Positions 24,398-33,603 of a DNA stretch of 43,674 nt are shown here, one piece after another (the stretch's first letter is position 1; the number at the start of each line of letters is the position of its first letter). The notes below the pieces were generated by a model. The model worked only from the letters and a program-made list of their open reading frames with translations. It was not told where the DNA came from and did not search any database. Source of the DNA: Bifidobacterium breve. GTDB lineage: Bacteria; Acidobacteriota; Vicinamibacteria; Vicinamibacterales; CAVVIG01. A program made the translations under genes and the position numbers. The stretch is from contig CALQBJ020000004.1 of NCBI GenBank assembly GCA_943328785.2, positions 1 to 43,674 on the forward strand. The letters are read 5' to 3'.

Positions 24398-24823
24398 TTA
24401 CTTTCCGAGTTCGAGCGACCGCTGAACGGTGTCGCGAATAACGTTGATGGCGGTGATGTTGGCCTGGTAGGCGCGCGCCGCACCGATCATGTCCACCATC
24501 TCTTCGGGCACATCGACATTCGGCACGGACACGAAGCCCTCTTTGTCTGCGTCCGGGTGCGAAGGTTCGTAGCGTTTCCGGAACGCCGACTGGTCCTCCA
24601 CGATGTTGTTCACCTGCACGCCGATGGCGCCGGCTTCGCCCAGCGCAGCATTGAACGCCTCCATCGTCTGCGGCGACAGCACGACGTCGCGGCGGCGGTA
24701 CGGGAGGCCGTTTGGCCCGCGCGTCGACTCGGCGTTGGCGATGTTCGAGACAGCGACTTCCAGACGCGAGCGTTCGGCGTCGAGGGCGGAGGCACTGGCC
24801 TTGATGGCGCCTGCAAGTGACAT
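24398..24823 (-). CDS. flgC: Flagellar proximal rod protein FlgC
   Basis: FlgC is a proximal rod subunit. The 141-residue protein carries AIKASASALDAERSRLEVAV and NIANAESTRGPNGLPYRRRD at the N-terminus and the C-terminal VPNVDVPEEMVDMIGAARAY and QANITAINVIRDTVQRSLEL, both standard for FlgC. It is 2 nt after flgB. Confidence 0.97.
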   Translation of the reverse strand: MSLAGAIKASASALDAERSRLEVAVSNIANAESTRGPNGLPYRRRDVVLSPQTMEAFNAALGEAGAIGVQVNNIVEDQSAFRKRYEPSHPDADKEGFVSVPNVDVPEEMVDMIGAARAYQANITAINVIRDTVQRSLELGK

Positions 24824-24825
24824 GG

Positions 24826-25182
24826 TCAGCGTCCTTCGTTGATGGCGTAGCGGACGAGACGGAACTTCGCGGCCAGCGCGGTCTGCGCGGCGCTGAAGTC
24901 GCCCGAGGCCCGGGTGAGATTGAGGAGTTCACGGTCCAGCTGCACGGTATTGCCGTCGCGGCGGGCCGCGAGCCCGTCCGCCTCGGTCACGATCGGTGAA
25001 TCTGGACCGCTGGTCTGCAGCGACGCATCGAGCGTCTCCGCAAACTGGACGTCCCTGGCCCGAAAGCCGGGGGTGTCGAGGTTGGCAATATTGCTGGCGG
25101 CGACCTGCTGGCGCGCCACTGCACGATTCAGTTGGCGACCGAGAGCAGCGACGATGGCGGAGTCGGGGATGGTGTTGTCCAC
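24826..25182 (-). CDS. flgB: Flagellar proximal rod protein FlgB
   Basis: FlgB is a proximal rod subunit and the first gene of the main flagellar operon. The 118-residue protein shows LNRAVARQQVAASNIANLDT and PGFRARDVQFAETLDASLQ, with a C-terminal KFRLVRYAINEG. The predicted start is GTG at 25182 with only a loose AGGCGGA ribosome site. The sigma-54 promoter upstream would give a leader of about 12 nt, so the exact start codon is less certain than the gene. Confidence 0.95.
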   Translation of the reverse strand: MDNTIPDSAIVAALGRQLNRAVARQQVAASNIANLDTPGFRARDVQFAETLDASLQTSGPDSPIVTEADGLAARRDGNTVQLDRELLNLTRASGDFSAAQTALAAKFRLVRYAINEGR

Positions 25183-25205
25183 AGTGAGCGTCCGCCTGAC
25201 AGCAG

Positions 25206-25221
25206 AGCAAGGCTGGTGCCT
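25206..25221 (-). promoter_or_regulatory. Sigma-54 (-24/-12) promoter for the flgB operon
   Basis: On the minus strand the sequence reads AGGCACCAGCCTTGCT, with GG and GC spaced by exactly 10 nt. Predicted transcription start is near 25195, just before flgB. It shares GGCACC-N4-TTGCT with the fliL promoter. A sigma-54-dependent activator is encoded less than 1 kb away. Confidence 0.8.
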
Positions 25222-25271
25222 CAGCTGTTCAGGCGTGCCACGTGTGGTTTTTCCGAGGAAATACGAAAACG

Positions 25272-25293
25272 CCCTGTCGGCTAGCCGACAGGG
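25272..25293 (-). terminator. Intrinsic terminator after the receiver gene
   Basis: A 22-bp perfect palindrome (10-bp arms CCCTGTCGGC and GCCGACAGGG around a TA centre) starts 18 nt after the receiver-gene stop. On the minus strand it is followed by GTTTTCGTATTT, a moderately T-rich tail. It would separate receiver-gene transcription from the flgB promoter. Confidence 0.75.
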
Positions 25294-25310
25294 GAACGTC
25301 GGGGGGACGT

Positions 25311-25856
25311 CTATTTGTCGCGCTTGAGCGCGCGTTCGATCCGGAGCAGGCTCTCCTCGATCGCGCTCAACCGGGTATCGAGTAGCGCCGCAGGGCTCTC
25401 GTTACGTTCGGGGAAATCGGCATTGCCTGGCCCGGGCTTTAATCGCCTGCTCGATTCCTGCAGTTTGATGCGGTCCTGTATGCGGTCGAGAATGAGTTCG
25501 AGCTGGCTGAGGGAGAAGGGCTTGGTGAGGTAATCGTAGGCGCCGACCCGGACCGCGCGAATGGCGGAGTCCAGTGAGGCGTAGCCCGTCACGATCACGA
25601 CGTAGCAGGCGGAATTCGCCTGGCGCGCCGCCTGCAGTACAGCAAAGCCATCCGCCCCTGGCAGGCTCAGGTCGGTCACGACGAGGCCATAGCTTCCGTT
25701 CGAACGCTGGAGCGCAGAGATGGCCGCCCGACCGTCTTGCGCACTAGTGACCGTGAAGCCGCGTGCCTGGAAGAACTCCAGCAGGAGTTCCCGTGCGGCT
25801 GGCTCGTCGTCGACGACCAAGACTTCAAACGCGTTTGCGAGGTGATCCGTCATCAT
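25311..25856 (-). CDS. Stand-alone response regulator receiver protein
   Basis: A 181-residue protein with one receiver domain: acidic pair D16-D17 in VLVVDDEP, phospho-acceptor D62 in VVTDLSLPG, signalling Thr in IVTGYAS, and Lys in LTKPFSL. After residue 125 there is only a Pro/Gly linker and a short C-terminal helix (LSAIEESLLRIERALKR), so no DNA-binding output is visible. ATG-ATG at 25853-25856 gives two possible starts. It is divergent from the FlrC-like activator, whose receiver ends with a very similar TKPFSLS motif. It may be a partner of the nearby kinase or a protein-interaction regulator. Confidence 0.88.
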   Translation of the reverse strand: MMTDHLANAFEVLVVDDEPAARELLLEFFQARGFTVTSAQDGRAAISALQRSNGSYGLVVTDLSLPGADGFAVLQAARQANSACYVVIVTGYASLDSAIRAVRVGAYDYLTKPFSLSQLELILDRIQDRIKLQESSRRLKPGPGNADFPERNESPAALLDTRLSAIEESLLRIERALKRDK

Positions 25857-26033
25857 GTTGCCCGCTACTGCATCGCAAGTCCGCAGGTTCCCGCGTCCAA
25901 CCGCTTCTGTGCTGCGCAGTCGGCCAACATGATCAATACTACCAATCGTCAAATCGTGAAATCTCTTGAGCGCGAGGGCGGGTGGAATTCCCCGCAGACG
26001 CGTGCGGATCACCCGACGATCCTCGGTCAAGTT

Positions 26034-27433
<1,400 letters not shown>

Positions 27434-27437
<4 letters not shown>

Positions 27438-28138
27438 GCCGCCCGCAGCCGCACGACCGCCGTCGTGCCACCGGCACCGGACTGCAGCTCGAACGATCCG
27501 CCCTCACGCTCCGCCAGCCGGCGCACCGCCAGCAACCCGATGCCGAGCAGCGGCGACGCATCCGGCCGCTCCTGCAGCGTCCAGGGCAGCGGCCGCTGCT
27601 CCGGCAGCCCGATGCCGTTGTCGGCAATCGACAGCGTCACCTCGTCCCCCTCACGCACCGCCCGCACCGCAATCGCCGCCCCCGTTCGTCCCTGCAGCGC
27701 CCGTTCCGCGTTCAGCAACAGGTTCAGCACGATCTGCATGAGCGGACGCCAACTGGCGCGCGCCAGCGGCGGACGGTCGCCGGCGTCGACCGTGACGGCA
27801 ATGTGTCCGCGGTTGAGGGCATGCCTGCGCAGGTCGAGGGCCGACGTGATGACCGTGACCAGGTTCGTGGAGTCGGCCGGCTGGATGGGACCGACCTTCG
27901 ACAGATCGCGCAGGGCTCCGATGAGGGCCGACACGCGCTGCGCGTGCTCCGAAATGATGTCGGTGCGCTTGAGGACGCCGGGCGGCAGCCCGCCGTGCAT
28001 CTGGATCATCTCGGCGGAGCCGGTGATGACCTGCAGCATGTTGTTGGCTTCGTGCACGGCACTGGCGAGGGTGTCCGCCACGGTGGCCAGGCAGTTGGCC
28101 GCTTCCACCCACTCGTCGCTTGGCGACCGCTCGGGCAT
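27434..28138 (-). CDS. Soluble histidine kinase, NtrB/FlrB type
   Basis: A 234-residue kinase without membrane segments or sensor domain. The H-box is ASAVHEANNMLQVITGSAEM with H29 as the predicted phosphorylation site. The ATPase domain shows the N-box MQIVLNLLLNAERALQ, the G1 box SIADNGIGLP and the G2-like GIGLLAVRRLAEREGGSFEL. The gene is convergent with the FlrC-like activator, and the two stop codons share the palindrome CTAG (27434-27437). A small cytosolic kinase next to a sigma-54 activator resembles FlrB/FleS, although those usually carry a PAS domain, which is missing here. Confidence 0.85.
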
Positions 28139-28199
28139 GGAGGCAAACGTAGCACGGTTCTGCCGATGACGACGTCAACGGATTCAATCTGGAGCAGCC

Positions 28200-28349
28200 A
28201 TGACGATGCTGGTGGTCGACGACCTGAGCACGATGCGTCGCAGTCATCCCCTCGACGGCGTAGGGCACTATCCGGCAGAGCGGCGGGCAACGGACGCTTT
28301 CCAGCGACTCAGGACCGGCACCTCCGCCCACGTGGATCTGCGGTTCTGA
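28200..28349 (+). pseudogene. Probable remnant of a cheY-like receiver gene
   Basis: A 49-codon reading frame with a GGAG ribosome site 6 nt upstream starts MTMLVVDDLSTMRR, which matches the first strand and helix of CheY (the VVDDxSTMRR motif is very characteristic). After residue 14 the similarity stops abruptly, and neither the phospho-acceptor nor the TKP lysine can be found in any frame before the stop at 28347. It looks like a receiver gene truncated by deletion. A functional micro-protein is possible but less likely. Confidence 0.55.
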
Positions 28350-28408
28350 GCTGACCCGCCGCGAAGAAGCTTGACGGCCCGTTTCACTCGCCGGGATAAT
28401 CGCCCTCC

Positions 28409-28413
28409 GGAGG
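28409..28413 (+). promoter_or_regulatory. Ribosome-binding site for the TTG start of the FMN-binding protein gene
   Basis: GGAGG 6 nt before TTG at 28420. It fixes a rare TTG start that matches the beginning of a clean signal peptide. Confidence 0.75.
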
Positions 28414-28419
28414 ACTTGT

Positions 28420-28959
28420 TTGAAGAGACTTGCCGCACTGGTCGTTCTGCTCCTGACGAGCGGAATTGCCCTCGCCGCCGCCGACCGCATCTTCACGAAC
28501 CCGAAACCTGAGGGACACTTCAAGAAGCTCTTCCCGAACGCCGTGGCCTTCTCGAATGTCGGCGGGAACCCGCTGCACTGGACCGCCTACGGCGCCGACC
28601 CGGCGAAGACGCCGAACGCGCCGGTCCTCGGCTACATTTTCTGGACCACCGATATGGTGCCGCAGGAGCATGGCTACCACGGCGCCATCCATATCCTCGT
28701 GGGGCTGAACACCAACGGCACCATCAGCAACGTGGTCGTCGACTACAACTCCGAGCCCTACGGCTACTTCTCGGTCGATCCGCCCGAGTTTGCCGAGCAG
28801 TTCAAGGGCAAGAGCATCTTCGACAAGTTCCAGGTCGGCGCCGACGTCGACTACGTCTCGCGCGCCTCGCTCAGCGTCGGCAGCGCCAGCCGCGCCATCC
28901 GCGATTCGACCCGCATCGTCGCCCGCGCTCTGCTCGACCCGAACGCGGTGAAGCGTTGA
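28420..28959 (+). CDS. Exported FMN-binding-domain protein (RnfG/NosR-N-like)
   Basis: A 179-residue protein, TTG start, with an N-terminal signal sequence (KRLAALVVLLLTSGIALAAA). The rest is one FMN_bind domain: PVLGYIFWTTDMVPQEHGYH, GAIHILVGLNTNGTISNVVV and KSIFDKFQVGADVDYVSRAS. FMN_bind domains of RnfG and NosR carry FMN covalently on a Thr in an SGAT-type motif. The equivalent here reads S-R-A-S at 147-150, with Ser at the acceptor position, so flavinylation is uncertain. The next gene starts at the overlapping TTGA, and an ApbE flavin transferase is encoded nearby. Likely role: periplasmic flavin electron carrier. Confidence 0.8.
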   Translation: MKRLAALVVLLLTSGIALAAADRIFTNPKPEGHFKKLFPNAVAFSNVGGNPLHWTAYGADPAKTPNAPVLGYIFWTTDMVPQEHGYHGAIHILVGLNTNGTISNVVVDYNSEPYGYFSVDPPEFAEQFKGKSIFDKFQVGADVDYVSRASLSVGSASRAIRDSTRIVARALLDPNAVKR

Positions 28960-30086
28960 ACCGCGCGGCCACCACGCTGCTCCCCATCGCCCTGCTGGTG
29001 CTGCTGAGTGGACCGGCCGTTGCTCGCGCGCAGGAACCGCAGGCGGCACCTCCGGCGAACGCCGCTGCCGCACCGGCCACTCCCGACACACCGGCAGCGG
29101 TATCGGGAGCCGCTGGCGTCCCGGCGCAGCCCGCTGGCGGCGCCGACCCGTGGGCCGCGCTCGGGCTTCCCCCAGCCGGAGCTGCCGGAGCGGGCCAGGC
29201 GGCTGGAAGCGACGACGCCTGGGGCTTCGACACTGAGGCGAAGGTGGAGACCTGGGCCGACATCCTGCGCCCCCAGGCGACCGACCTGGCGCTGATGTCG
29301 CTCTTCTTTGTCTTCGCGCTGGTCAGCTTCTTCCGCAAGAGCCAGCCGCTGAAGTACGCCACGCTCGCGATGTCGGTGGCCTACCTCGGCATCACCAAGA
29401 GCACGCTGATCTCGGTGACCGACATCTTCCGCTTCGTGCACTGGGATTTCCCCGAGTTCAAGTACAGCATCGCCTGGTATCTCATCGGCACCTTCACCGT
29501 GGTGACGACGCTGCTGTGGGGACGGCTGTATTGCGGCCGCATCTGCGCGTTCGGCGCGCTCACGCAACTGCTCGACGCGGTGGTGCCCAAGAAGATCCGC
29601 TGGGAACCGTCGGCAAAGGTCGAGCGCTACGCCGGCTACGTGAAGTATGTGCTGCTGGTGGCGGTCGTCGGCTACTACGCGGTGACCGACCACTTCACGA
29701 TCTACCGCTACGTCGAGCCGTTCTGGATGTACACGCGCCAGGGTTCCGTCCTGCTATGGACGATGCTCGGCACGCTGCTGGTGGCGAGCGTGGTGGTGCG
29801 GAACCTCTACTGCCGCTTCCTCTGTCCGGTCGGCGCGATGCTCGGCCTCATCTCGCAGGTCACCACGCTGTTCCGCATCAAGCGCTGGTCGGAGTGCAAG
29901 ACCTGCAAGATCTGCGAGCGCACGTGCGAGTGGGGCGCCATTCGCGGGCCGCAGATCGTCCGCTCCGAGTGCGTGCGTTGCGACGACTGCGAACGGCTCT
30001 ACGAGGACGAGCAGAAGTGCGTGCACTGGATCGTCGTGCACCGCAAGGCGAAGAACCTGCGGGTCGGCGAGAAAGTCGGAGCGTAA
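28956..30086 (+). CDS. Membrane polyferredoxin, NosR/NapH-like
   Basis: A 376-residue protein, TTG start overlapping the previous stop. An N-terminal signal or anchor and a long Ala/Pro linker (to about 85) precede about five membrane helices. Two YCGRICAFG and YCRFLCPVG motifs of the NapH/NosR type sit at helix ends. The C-terminal cytosolic part has a CxxCxxCxxxC cluster (CKTCKICERTC) and a second, incomplete-looking cluster CVRCDDC followed by Cys eight residues later. Together with the FMN protein this looks like a NosR split into two chains, moving electrons across the inner membrane. The physiological donor and acceptor are unknown. Confidence 0.85.
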   Translation: MNRAATTLLPIALLVLLSGPAVARAQEPQAAPPANAAAAPATPDTPAAVSGAAGVPAQPAGGADPWAALGLPPAGAAGAGQAAGSDDAWGFDTEAKVETWADILRPQATDLALMSLFFVFALVSFFRKSQPLKYATLAMSVAYLGITKSTLISVTDIFRFVHWDFPEFKYSIAWYLIGTFTVVTTLLWGRLYCGRICAFGALTQLLDAVVPKKIRWEPSAKVERYAGYVKYVLLVAVVGYYAVTDHFTIYRYVEPFWMYTRQGSVLLWTMLGTLLVASVVVRNLYCRFLCPVGAMLGLISQVTTLFRIKRWSECKTCKICERTCEWGAIRGPQIVRSECVRCDDCERLYEDEQKCVHWIVVHRKAKNLRVGEKVGA

Positions 30087-30092
30087 GCTCCG
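30077..30092. terminator. Short hairpin at the convergent gene ends
   Basis: CGGAGC-GTAA-GCTCCG, a perfect 6-bp stem with a 4-nt loop, spans the stop of the polyferredoxin gene and the 6-nt gap to the apbE stop. It lacks T-tails, so bidirectional termination is only possible. Confidence 0.35.
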
Positions 30093-31172
30093 CTACGTTC
30101 CCGGCGTCGGCTCGTGGACGATTTCCAGCTTCCCCTGCAGGCCGCTCGACACGTGCACCTGGTTGTCGGCGCCGACGATCACCCCTTCCACGTCCGGTAA
30201 CTGTTCGATCAGCGCCATCCCCTTCTCGGGTCCGAGCAGGAACACGCCGGTGCTCAGGCCGTCGGCGAGAAGCGCCCGCTTCGAGAGGATGGTGACGCTG
30301 CGGCTCAGGCGAGCCGGCTGCCCGGTCGACGGGTCGATGATGTGGTGGTAGCGCACACCGTCCTTGAGGAAGAAGCGCTCGTAGTCGCCCGACGTGCTGA
30401 AGGTGCTGTCCTCGAGTTCGACGCGGGCGAATACCGCTCCGTCCGGCGCGCGCGGGTCGGCAATACCGAGCCGCCATGACCGGTCGCCGTGCTTCCCCGC
30501 CACGTACAGATCGCCGCCCGCCTGAATGGAAAAGTTCTTCAGCCCGGCCTCGCGCAGCAGCGACACCGCATGGTCCACCGCCAGCCCCTTGCCGATGCCG
30601 CCGAGGTGCACCCGCATCCCCTTCCGCGCCAGGTACGCCGTGCCGGCCTGCTCATCGAATTGCAGCTTGCGGTAGTCGATGAGGCCGATGCGCGCGGCAA
30701 TCGCCGCCGCCGACGGAATGGAGTCGTCCTGATCCTGATCGAACTTCCAGACATCGGACAGTGCGCCGAAGGTGACGTCGAACTTCCCCCCCGTCCACTC
30801 ACTTGCCTGCCGTGCAGCAGTGAGTGCCTCCGTCGTCTCGCGGCTGACCGGCACCGGATGCTGCCCTGCCGCTTCATTCAGGCGAACGATGTCGCTCCCC
30901 GGCTTCCAGACACTCATCAGCGCATCGAGCCGGTTGAACTCGGCAAAGACCGCGTCGAACGCGCGGTTGGCCGGGTCGTCGGCGGACGTCCAGGCCATCA
31001 GCGTGAGCGACGAGCCCATGGCGAGCCCGCTGCGCGCCACCATGTGCGCCTCGCTGGCCGGCGCACGGGTCTCGACCGGTGCCGGCGCGTCGTTCCGGCA
31101 GGCCGCCGTGGTGACGAGCAGCCACGCGCCGCCGACGAGCGCGGCGCGCCAGGCATGGGGCTGTCGATTCAT
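30093..31172 (-). CDS. apbE: FAD:protein FMN transferase ApbE (lipoprotein)
   Basis: ApbE attaches FMN covalently to Thr/Ser of FMN_bind domains in the periplasm. The 359-residue protein begins with a lipoprotein signal (LLVTTAAC, lipidated Cys near residue 26). Family motifs are MGSSLTLMAW, FAEFNRLDALMSVWKPGSDI, GGKFDVTFGALSDVWKF, VHLGGIGKGLAVDHAVSLL, FSIQAGGDLYVAGK, ESTFSTSGDYERFF-like (EDSTFSTSGDYERFF) and HHIIDPSTGQPA. The start overlaps the stop of the upstream gene (ATGA). It is convergent with the FMN-binding/polyferredoxin genes, the likely substrates. Confidence 0.93.
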   Translation of the reverse strand: MNRQPHAWRAALVGGAWLLVTTAACRNDAPAPVETRAPASEAHMVARSGLAMGSSLTLMAWTSADDPANRAFDAVFAEFNRLDALMSVWKPGSDIVRLNEAAGQHPVPVSRETTEALTAARQASEWTGGKFDVTFGALSDVWKFDQDQDDSIPSAAAIAARIGLIDYRKLQFDEQAGTAYLARKGMRVHLGGIGKGLAVDHAVSLLREAGLKNFSIQAGGDLYVAGKHGDRSWRLGIADPRAPDGAVFARVELEDSTFSTSGDYERFFLKDGVRYHHIIDPSTGQPARLSRSVTILSKRALLADGLSTGVFLLGPEKGMALIEQLPDVEGVIVGADNQVHVSSGLQGKLEIVHEPTPGT

Positions 31173-33568
31173 TCGCGTACTCCGGACATCGCGGCCTTCA
31201 GGTCGTCCACGGTTCCCTCGGTCGCAACAAAGATATCGTCTGGGTAGGTGCGGTAGTCGAGCATCTCGCGATAGATCTCGTCGCCGCTGTGTTCGTTCAG
31301 ACCGAGACCCGCCAGGTATTGCAACCGGAGGTCGCGGTCGCGGTTCACCTGCGCGTCGGCCAGCCATCCCTTCAGGTCGCGCGCCCGGCCGGCATAGTTG
31401 CCGAACAGGTCGGCGGCGCCGTAGATGCCCGCCTGGATGAGCGAGCTGTCGACCGCCGCGAACGACGGATGCCGCAGCATCCCCTCGATTTCGTCCACCC
31501 AGATCGCCGGCTTCTGCGCCTGCCCCACCAGCACCGTGTCGATGGCGTGCCCCTCGAACACGTTACCGAACACCAGCGCTTCAGGGAACGCCTCGAAGAA
31601 GGTCGCCACTTCGGACTTCACGGCCGCCGGGCTGCTCTCGAACAACTGCACGTAGAGCGTCATCACGCCGCCCGGATTCAGGTGCTGGCGGGCGACGTCG
31701 AAGAACTCCTTCGTGTAGAGCGTGGCGGCGCCCTTCACCCACGGGTCGAGCGGGTCCGACGTGATGGCGTCGAACGTCTCAGTGGTCGTCAGCAGGTAGT
31801 GACGCGCATCGTCGGCAATGACGCGTACTTTCGGGTTCTTCAGCACGTCGTGGTTCACCGAGCCGAGGTAGGCGCGGGCCACCTGCGGCACCAGCGGCTC
31901 GATGTCGACGATGGTGACCTGTTCGACGGCGGGGTTCACGCTCACGGCACCGGCGGTGACGCCAGCGCCGCAGCCGATGACCAGCACCTTGCGCGGCTTC
32001 TCGGGAATCAGCGTCGTGAGGTGCCCCAGCATGCGCTGCAGCCGCATGTCGGCGGGCTGACTCGACGCCTGCACCTTGCCGGCGTTGTGGTAGTTGAGCA
32101 CGCCGTCCTCGGTCCGCGAGATTGCGATCGAGGCATGCATCCCTTCGCCAACATAGATGATTTCGTTCGCGTGGCTCACCCAGTTGGCGGCATGGCGGCC
32201 GTAGGCGATCAGCACCGCAGGCAACGGCGCCACCGCGAACGCCAGCAGCAGCGTCGCCCCGACCGCCGAGACGCGAACCACACGCAGGCGCCAGCTGCCG
32301 GCAGCGTTCCAGAGCATCAGGGCGCCGCCCGACGACCCGACCAGCGTCATCACCTGCTGCGCATGCTGGGAACCGAACCAGGGCACCAGCACCAGGCTGG
32401 TGAAGAGTGCTCCGGCGATGGCCCCGATCGTATTCGCCGCGTAGAGCCGCCCGACCACCTCGCCCTGGTCCGCGGTGTCGTCGCTCGAGGCCGCGAGGGC
32501 CAGCGAGAAGCTCGCGCCCCAGAAGAGCGGCGCCGGCAGAATCGCGAAGACAGCGCGCAGGAAGTCGACCCTGAACACCGCCCAGATGCTGACCGCCCCC
32601 GCATCACTCGGAGGCCAGTACGGCAGGACGTTGGAGAGGGCGTGCGCCGACCACACCATGCCGACCACCGACGCGAGCTGTGCCCAGCCGAGCCAGAGCG
32701 CAGGACGGGTGAGCCGGCGTGCCCATGATGCTGCGGCGGTGCTGCCGATGCCGAGCCCGATGAGGAACACCGCGAGCACGATGGAGAACGTGTAGACCGT
32801 CGCGCCGAACAGCAGCGCCAGGAAGCGCGTCCAGACCACCTCCGCCGCCAGCGCACAGAACCCGGAGCCGGCCACGACCAGGTAGAGGCGCCGCCGTGCC
32901 GCCACCGCTTCCGTCGAGTTGTTCGTCCGCGCAGCGGCCACGGACTGGCAACGTTCTGGCACCGGCGCGGCGCGCCGGCTCGCCAGCCAGGCAAGCGCCG
33001 CCACCACCAGGTTGATCGCCACCGCCACATACGTGGCGATGGCCATGTCGAACACCCGCAGCAGATAGAACCCGGCCAGTAAACAGCCGAAGACCGCGCC
33101 GGCCAGATTACCGGCGTAGAAGAACCCGAGCCTGGCCTTGCCGTCGGCCGTGCCGCCCACCCAGCGCGCCATCACCGGCAGGGTGGCGCCCATCGCGAAG
33201 GTCGGTGGCACGAGGCAGACGCCGGCCACCAGCGCGCGCATCAGCACGCCGCCGGCGCCAAGCCCGCCGACGCTGATGTAGACGCGCGTCACGAGCGGCA
33301 TCGCCCACAGCAGGAGCAGGCCCATCGCGCCGATCGCGGCCTCGAGTGCGGCGTAGACCGCCAGCGGATGACGGCCTCGCGGCACCAGCCGCGGCGCATA
33401 CAGGCTGCCGAGGCACAGGCCCCCCATGTAGGTCCCGAGCAACACGCCCAGTGACACTGTGGACGAGCCGATCACCAGTTGGAGGAGTTGCTGCCAGACC
33501 ACCTCGTAGATGAGGGCGGCAGTACCGCTGCCGACGAACAGCAGGACGAGCGCGAGCGATGAGGTCAT
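31169..33568 (-). CDS. Membrane protein fused to a spermidine-synthase-like domain
   Basis: A 799-residue protein (ATG at 33568). The first two thirds (about 1-470) are hydrophobic with roughly 12-14 membrane helices and start with the polyamine-synthase-associated membrane motif GSGTAALIYEVVWQQLLQLV. The last 330 residues contain a class I SAM-binding fold: KVLVIGCGAGVTAGA, VTIVDIEPLVPQVARAYLG, VIADDARHYLLTTTETFDAI and SDPLDPWVKGAATLYTKEFF. This is the fused transporter-like/spermidine-synthase family. Such proteins are common in Acidobacteriota and related phyla, with no settled substrate. It is translationally coupled to apbE, so it may share a role with the flavin module. Confidence 0.85.
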   Translation of the reverse strand: MTSSLALVLLFVGSGTAALIYEVVWQQLLQLVIGSSTVSLGVLLGTYMGGLCLGSLYAPRLVPRGRHPLAVYAALEAAIGAMGLLLLWAMPLVTRVYISVGGLGAGGVLMRALVAGVCLVPPTFAMGATLPVMARWVGGTADGKARLGFFYAGNLAGAVFGCLLAGFYLLRVFDMAIATYVAVAINLVVAALAWLASRRAAPVPERCQSVAAARTNNSTEAVAARRRLYLVVAGSGFCALAAEVVWTRFLALLFGATVYTFSIVLAVFLIGLGIGSTAAASWARRLTRPALWLGWAQLASVVGMVWSAHALSNVLPYWPPSDAGAVSIWAVFRVDFLRAVFAILPAPLFWGASFSLALAASSDDTADQGEVVGRLYAANTIGAIAGALFTSLVLVPWFGSQHAQQVMTLVGSSGGALMLWNAAGSWRLRVVRVSAVGATLLLAFAVAPLPAVLIAYGRHAANWVSHANEIIYVGEGMHASIAISRTEDGVLNYHNAGKVQASSQPADMRLQRMLGHLTTLIPEKPRKVLVIGCGAGVTAGAVSVNPAVEQVTIVDIEPLVPQVARAYLGSVNHDVLKNPKVRVIADDARHYLLTTTETFDAITSDPLDPWVKGAATLYTKEFFDVARQHLNPGGVMTLYVQLFESSPAAVKSEVATFFEAFPEALVFGNVFEGHAIDTVLVGQAQKPAIWVDEIEGMLRHPSFAAVDSSLIQAGIYGAADLFGNYAGRARDLKGWLADAQVNRDRDLRLQYLAGLGLNEHSGDEIYREMLDYRTYPDDIFVATEGTVDDLKAAMSGVRE

Positions 33569-33603
33569 CAGGATCGTTGCACCGGCTGGAAGGAGAGGAT
33601 AAC

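Noticed and set aside
25217-25240. A second TGGCACG-type -24 element slightly upstream of the flgB promoter on the minus strand
   Set aside because: At the required spacing the -12 position reads AACA rather than TTGC, so the GC dinucleotide is missing.
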